41,575 nucleotides of DNA from Isohypsibius dastychi (taxonomy: Eukaryota; Tardigrada; Eutardigrada; Parachela; Isohypsibiidae). The position numbers were made by a program, and so were the translations under genes. The number at the start of each line of letters is the position of its first letter. Position 1 is the first letter of the stretch. The notes below the pieces were generated by a model. The model worked only from the letters and a program-made list of their open reading frames with translations, ran no database searches and had not been told where the DNA came from. The stretch spans positions 1-41,575 of the forward strand of contig JAQIWT010000063.1 of assembly GCA_034696485.1 (NCBI GenBank), written 5' to 3'. This document shows positions 36,204 through 41,575 of the stretch, one piece after another.

Positions 36204-37045
36204 CCCGAATTGTGGCTTCGATATTTTTCCGGGGATTTGTATGATAGCGCAGTATTTTGTGCGTATTACACAAGCGAATTCACAGACATGAAATTAATGT
36301 GACCCGAAGACAAAAAAATGAGAACTCTGCAGGGTTCTTGGTGATTGCGGGAAGTTTGTTTATACAGAAACAACATACGCTCGAATTCCGAGCCACTCGG
36401 AAAGATTGATGTATGTTGTGCAGATTTTTCGAGGTAATTCTTGCTCCACTTGTCCTTCTTGACGACGTGTTAAATGGACTCGGAAAACCATTATGGCACT
36501 TCTTTTAAACCCATTCCGATTGCTCAGCGGGTCAAACAAAGCCGATCGGGAATAGGATTATCGACACATTTCCCTTCCCAAACGTGCTGGAATTGATGGT
36601 ACCACTTTAACGTTGAGTCGAAAGGGGAACGGATGAGAGAGCCGTGAAAAGAGCACCAATGGGAAACTGATGAGTTTATTTAGCTTTTAATGTCAATGGA
36701 TCCCAGTGTAATTCCGGTGGACTGTCCCGCTAGAATTTCACGGCTTTTCTGTCTTGCAGCCACTTAGATTTTGTCGTGTCAATAATTTGAATGAATTCCG
36801 GGGGTATTGGATCACACTTGCATCGAATCATCTTTATTTATTTTTTGGAAGGTCGGCTGGATCCAGTTACGTTTCAAGTGTAGCCATAGAATTCAGCGTT
36901 CTCGCGTTCCCAATTGTGTTATTTTAAATCATGGCACAAAAAATATCATCTAATCGACTCTATACCGTCGAGAGTTTTTGCAACATCTGATGCCATATTC
37001 ATGTGACCTTTTATGTCGCACAAAGTGGAGCCTGTTAAAATTAAG
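36204..37045. promoter_or_regulatory. Upstream region of P2X copy 2
   Basis: About 0.84 kb between the element and the second P2X gene, presumably with its promoter. No gene is recognised. Confidence 0.4.
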
Positions 37046-39416
37046 ATGCTCACTACATCCCAGAATTTTCTTGGAAGAGCTTTCACATGTGGCGGAGACT
37101 TTTTATTTAAGTAAGAAGTTGAACGGATTGTCGCAGTGAAAAATGTTCCTGATGGGTTTTGCTTCGAAGGTACGAAACGCCGAAAATTGTGAATATCCAC
37201 AGCAAAAGAATTGGAGCACTGTACCGTCTTGTTCAAATTGCGATCATCACTTACGTGATTGGGTGAGAATTTTTTTGTTGGGGTTTCTATGATCAGAATA
37301 ATATTTTAAAAAGCTTGTTTCGATGTTCTCAGACATTCTGTTTTCAAGGTTATTTTTATTATTGAATGCGTGAATTATTTGCTATTTGCTTGAAAAAGAT
37401 GTTGTTCTTTAGGTACGTTTTTATTTATAACAAAGGATATCAAGACACCGAAAGGGTAGAAAGCAGCGTTGTTACAAAGATAAAAGGAGTTATAAAAACC
37501 AAATTTCCATTTCCACTCAACACGGAAATTTGGGACTCGGTTGATTTTGTAATTCCTCCACAGGTATATCGTGCTTCGTTTTGAGTGATAATTAATTCAT
37601 CGCATTTATTTATTTAGGAGAATAATGCTTTTTTCATTGCGACAAATGTCGTCGGGACTCCAGACCAGAAACAAGACACGTGTCCAGAGGTGAATATTAC
37701 GCGCTGCATTTAATTAAGCTTTTTTCGGTCCAATTTATTTATATCATGCATGCAGCGCGTTCTGCCAACTGAAACTCCATACCAAGCAAAAACTGTCACG
37801 GACAAGGTTTCTGCGTGATGTACTGTAGTTTAATGTTAACGGACAATAGTGTAATTTTTTCAGGATAAAAATGTAGGCGCACCCGGCATCATCTGTCAAT
37901 CGGATTCTGATTGTGTCGCTGACACGGTGGTTACAAACGGAAATGGATTCCGCACGGGAGAGTGTAGCAATTCGTCAAAGAGTTGTGTGATATCAGCATG
38001 GTGTCCGGTCGAAGTTGACGTTCGCCCAGTGTACGTAAAATATGAACCAATAACTTTTTTAATTTTTTTAGAATTTGCTCCTTTGTCATTATGATGGATG
38101 GGTTCTGTAAATAATTACATTTCTAATAAATGGAGCTTACAGTAACCGGAAACAGCGTTGGTTTAGAGGCTTTTTACTACGCTGCTAATGAAGATTTATT
38201 TCAGACCAGCTACTCTGCTGGGTTCGGAGAATTTTACGGTTTTGGTGAAGAACCAGATTATATTTCCAAAATTTGATCTCAAACGACGGAATATTTTGGA
38301 GTCCATGAATTTCAGCTATCTCGCAAATTGCCGATATGACCCGGTAGATCATCCGTACTGTCCTATTTTTGTGCTGAAAGATATGCTCAGACTTGCCAAC
38401 GAGAGTTACTCAGAAATTGTTGAACGGGTAAGCCATCGTGAACTCCAAATAATACCGGGAAAATTACGAAAATAAAATGATATGGAAAAATTTCGAACGT
38501 AGCTAAGGATGCTGTTCTAGGGAGGTGTTATGGGATTTGTTATTGAATGGAACTGTGATCTGGATTACAGTCACGATAATTGTCTTCCAAAGTATTCTTT
38601 CCGCCGTATGGATGACAAAAAAGACAAGCTCGCAAAAGGGTGGAATTTCAGGTATTCCTTCGGTTCTCAATCTGGGAGAGTTGTCTTTTCCACGAATCAT
38701 TCTAATAATTAATTTAAAACACATTGCAGATATGCTCATTATTGGACAGACGCCGACGGCGTTAATCGGAGGACCCTTTTAAAGGTTTACGGCATCCGTT
38801 TTGTTTTTAACGTTTATGGACAAGCCGGGAGGTTCTCATTTGTCGTATTTGCCATGAACCTGGGTTCTGGTATCGGGTTGTTAGGAATAGTAAGTGGAAC
38901 TCAGATTCATAGTCGTGATATTTTTCGATTCTGTACTTCGAAACAGAACGTTCGTACGTCATGAACCAATCGTCAAAAACAAAACATTGATTTAATTCCA
39001 AAACAACATCTTCTTCAAAGCAACTGATTGCCCCGTGTTTTGTTGGAATTACCCTGAGGCATGATTATTCTACTTTTCTAGGCGACAATCTTGTGTGACT
39101 TCGTGCTCCTGAACTGCCTGAAAAACCGCGACACGTTCAACGAGTTCAAATTTGTGAAAATGGAGAGCAAATATTTCAGGGTACTGTTGTATTTTGGAGT
39201 GTGCCGAATCTCATTCATTTCCACTTTTGTCAGCGTGGATCGAGCTCAGCCGATATGCGAAATCAGATCCATGAGAACCCACAATCCGATAGCCAAGCTT
39301 CGGGACTTCAGCTGACGCCACGACCCACTTATCGACCATACTCGAACTCCAAAGTTGTTTCCGCTATTGATGATACAAGTACATTAGGACCTTTGGCTGA
39401 CCCTCACGCATTGTGA
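37046..39416 (+). CDS. P2X purinergic receptor, copy 2
   Basis: Exons 37046-37110, 37170-37262, 37413-37563, 37618-37689, 37756-37806, 37864-38030, 38205-38427, 38521-38651, 38730-38889, 39082-39180, 39234-39416; 464 residues, phases all close. The short first exon (MLTTSQNFLGRAFTCGGDFL then FK) was placed because it is the only in-frame match to the N-terminal FLFxYETP pattern. TM1 reads YRLVQIAIITYVIG. The ectodomain keeps GYQ, VVTKIKG, the ten cysteines, ENFTVLVKN, WNFR and LLKVYGIRF, so the ATP site looks complete. TM2 begins FAMNLGSGIGLLGI. The cytoplasmic tail is longer than that of copy 1, with a Ser/Pro-rich end (PRPTYRPYSNSKV). Relative to copy 1 there is an extra intron (37807-37863) and one missing intron (copy 1's 27877-27945). 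Confidence 0.93.
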
Positions 39417-39732
39417 CAACATTAATGATGTATTTGTTGAGCATATTCAAAATATTTATTCAGTTGTTGTTGATCATTTAAAGATACGTCGACCCAGGAA
39501 AAATCTAATTAAACACCAAAATATATTTCATTTGATCTTTAAATAAGATACCATATTACTATTGGTACTCCATATTGCATTAACCCTGGAGCACTCCAGA
39601 ATAAACATCTTGAAAAAATATTGCAAAATGATATGGTAGTACAGAGGCATTTTTTAAACGCTTAGCAAGTCAATAAATGATAAATAAACCACGAATTGCG
39701 TAATGTAGGAGTAATCAGGCGCTGCAATTTGT
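39417..39732. other. Convergent 3' region between P2X copy 2 and MIOX
   Basis: AT-rich stretch of about 0.3 kb with likely 3' UTRs of both genes. No gene is recognised. Confidence 0.5.
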
Positions 39733-41294
39733 TTACCAGCTGAGCGTTCCGGGAATATATTTCTCGATAAGGCCTTCATAGTATGGAATCAATTCGGGGA
39801 TATTAGGTAACTCGTCGCTTTTGGAGTACAAGTCAAACTTGTTGAACTCGAGGACCCATGGCAGCATTTTCAGGTCGGTTGCGTTGCATAAGTGCATGTA
39901 ATCACCTCCGGTGTGCCATGGATAAAAGGAATGAAAGCGAACCATGTACAGGGCTTCTAGTGGGAGTGTCGTTTTGTTGTGTTTGAGGACTCGGAACATG
40001 TATTCGTCATGACCCCATGACATGAGAACGTTGTTGAGACCGATGCCTTCTCCATAAATTCCGTTTTTCGAACTGTAGAAATCGTTGGTGGAATCAGGAT
40101 TCGCGGAAAAGGAATCCTCACGGAAGACAACCGAATCACCGAACCGACAACCCACAGGAAATGTGTCTCCGACGACTGCGTACTGCTTTTCACCCCAGAC
40201 TGCCATGACCTTTCCCAAATCATGGATCAGACCTGAATATAAAATCGTGATAACGTTACTGGAGTAAACCACCTGGTTTATAAACGACGATGAGCAAGAA
40301 TCATTACGGCTATTAAACTTCTTCCAGTTTATGGTTAATTTAAAAGACACCCGAAGTTAAAATGTTTCAATATAATAATAGCTTTAGTTACGGACATCCC
40401 GTTATGCTTAGTCATGATAGTACTTTCTGGACTCAGGCTACGCAGAAAATTGACGTTATTACTGCGCTTCAACTACTACGCTTTTGGTCAACAGAAAGAT
40501 AAATAGCAAACGTGGAATTTTAATCAAAGCTAAATAATCTACGGATCATTGCGTCAGCCTCGCCAACTCATAATGACAAACTGCAGTGGGTGAGCGAGAA
40601 AGGACAAAGTTCCGAAATTGCGCAGGACCCACTATTATAAATATCAAAAGCCAGAACCCCTTCAAAGTTGTGGTTGCAAAGGTAAAAGTGCATGTACGGA
40701 AATATGCAACACGTTACTTTAAAATTGAGCTTTGTTTTGTTGGTTTAGTTACTTAATTACTCTAATTACTTAATTTTTCGGCTGTATTTTATAATTTGCG
40801 TTTATCAAAATTACACATATTGCAAATGTATTTTGCTTTTATATATAATTACCTGTAAGGTGAAACCAGTCATATTGTGGCCAGGCCGCGCGAATTCGTT
40901 CCGCAGTTTGGAACGCGTGGATAATATTTGGTACAGTAGAATCAGGATCGCTCTCGTCCACCAAAGTATTCAGCAGGCCAAGAGCCTGCATAATCGTCAT
41001 CTTATGCTTGTCGAAGGCACCCCAGTACTTGATGCGGCTCCTGACGAACTCGACGGTCTGGTTGGTATGCATCTCGACGTACGTTTTCCGAACACGCTCT
41101 CCATGGGCGTCATCCGTGTAGTAATTGCGGAAATGCTCTTCTGGCTTACCGGTGGCTGCTAATATTGCTGGAACTGGTGGCGGGAGATCCGCATACTCAG
41201 GTCGGTATTCGGAGGGGTCCTCGAGGAAGATTACGTCGGAGATGTTGGTTGGGAATGCGGAATAATCAACAGGTGTTGCAACAAGGGTGTCCAT
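39733..41294 (-). CDS. MIOX: Myo-inositol oxygenase
   Basis: Exons 41294-40853 and 40232-39733 on the minus strand; 313 residues (human MIOX 285), joined in frame at LTG|LIHDLG. It catalyses oxygen-dependent ring cleavage of myo-inositol to D-glucuronate with a di-iron centre in the cytosol. The six iron ligands of the family have clear counterparts: His in NIIHAFQTAERIR, His-Asp in LIHDLGKVM, His in SWGHDEYMFRVL, His in RFHSFYPWHTGGDY and Asp in FNKFDLYSK. The family segments ERVRKTYVEMHTNQTVEFV and YWGAFDKHKMTIMQAL are also present. The N-terminus is somewhat longer than in vertebrates. The single intron is 620 bp. Confidence 0.96.
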
Positions 41295-41575
41295 GAAGCG
41301 GGGTCACCACGAATATTGAAGAAGATGTGTTGGAAAGGTCAGACCGAAAATTCAAAAGGGCGGCGGGTTCCTGAATAAACGCTGAGAATACTGCAAACTA
41401 TTTGGAAGAGGAAGCTTATATACCAATAGCTTTGTACTTATCATGTTATCTTCATCCATCTGAATATTAGATGGCTTGGGCCGTACGTACGAGAAGCAGC
41501 TGGCCATCGAATTGCAGAAGCTTCGTAGGAGACGAAGTTGAAGATGTGGGGGGGGGGGGGGGGGGGGGGGGGGGG
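41295..41575. other. MIOX upstream region ending in a G homopolymer
   Basis: Contains the MIOX 5' flank. The last stretch, from about 41547 to the end, is an uninterrupted run of nearly thirty G residues. The window also begins with five Gs. The terminal run looks like a cloning, sequencing or assembly end effect rather than genomic sequence. Confidence 0.7.

Noticed and set aside
36082-36291. Repetitive Phe/Gly/Pro peptide frame near 36.1 kb
   Set aside because: It is a translation of the GGTTTGG subterminal repeats of the inverted-repeat element and not a gene.
1-41575. Possibility of a bacterial defence cluster, CRISPR array or prophage
   Set aside because: The genes are spliced eukaryotic genes with GT-AG introns and metazoan-specific families; no array, ribosome binding sites or phage genes are visible.

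Overview
The window is eukaryotic nuclear DNA from a small-genome invertebrate. Genes are split by many short GT-AG introns (often 50-90 bp), lie on both strands, and are packed at roughly one per 3-4 kb. Two intact P2X receptors argue against Drosophila and Caenorhabditis elegans, which lack that family. A gustatory-receptor-like 7TM gene, a compact ELMO and short introns fit a protostome, and a tardigrade is my best guess (a P2X receptor has been cloned from Hypsibius dujardini). This is inference. All exon chains were built by eye; for every gene given exon coordinates the reading phase closes across all junctions.

Left part (1-16 kb), conserved housekeeping genes: a Wee1/Myt1-family CDK-inhibitory kinase (+), a KCTD1/15 BTB protein (+), LSM14/CAR-1 (-), TAF4 of TFIID (+), ELMO/CED-12 (+) and PDCD5 (-). 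KCTD and LSM14 converge, LSM14 and TAF4 are head-to-head, and ELMO and PDCD5 converge. A 243-bp MITE-like element sits in a kinase intron.

Middle (16-23 kb): two LAMP-family genes in tandem on the minus strand. One has the usual two luminal domains but a tail without the lysosomal GYxxΦ signal. The other has three luminal domains, a mucin-like hinge and an intact C-terminal GYESM signal.

Right part (23-41.6 kb), membrane receptors: a gustatory-receptor-like gene (+), a P2X receptor (+), a stargazin/TARP-like tetraspan gene (-), a DNA element with ~21-bp terminal inverted repeats, a second P2X receptor (+) and myo-inositol oxygenase (-). Both P2X genes keep the ten ectodomain cysteines and the ATP-contact lysines and arginine, but differ in introns, N-terminus and C-tail.

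The window ends in a long G homopolymer, and its length (~41.6 kb) suggests a complete clone or contig rather than an arbitrary slice. I found no CRISPR array, rRNA, tRNA or prokaryotic-type operon. The most unusual items are the three-domain LAMP, the diverged P2X pair, the Gr-like receptor with phase-0 3' introns, and the two uncharacterised inverted-repeat elements.
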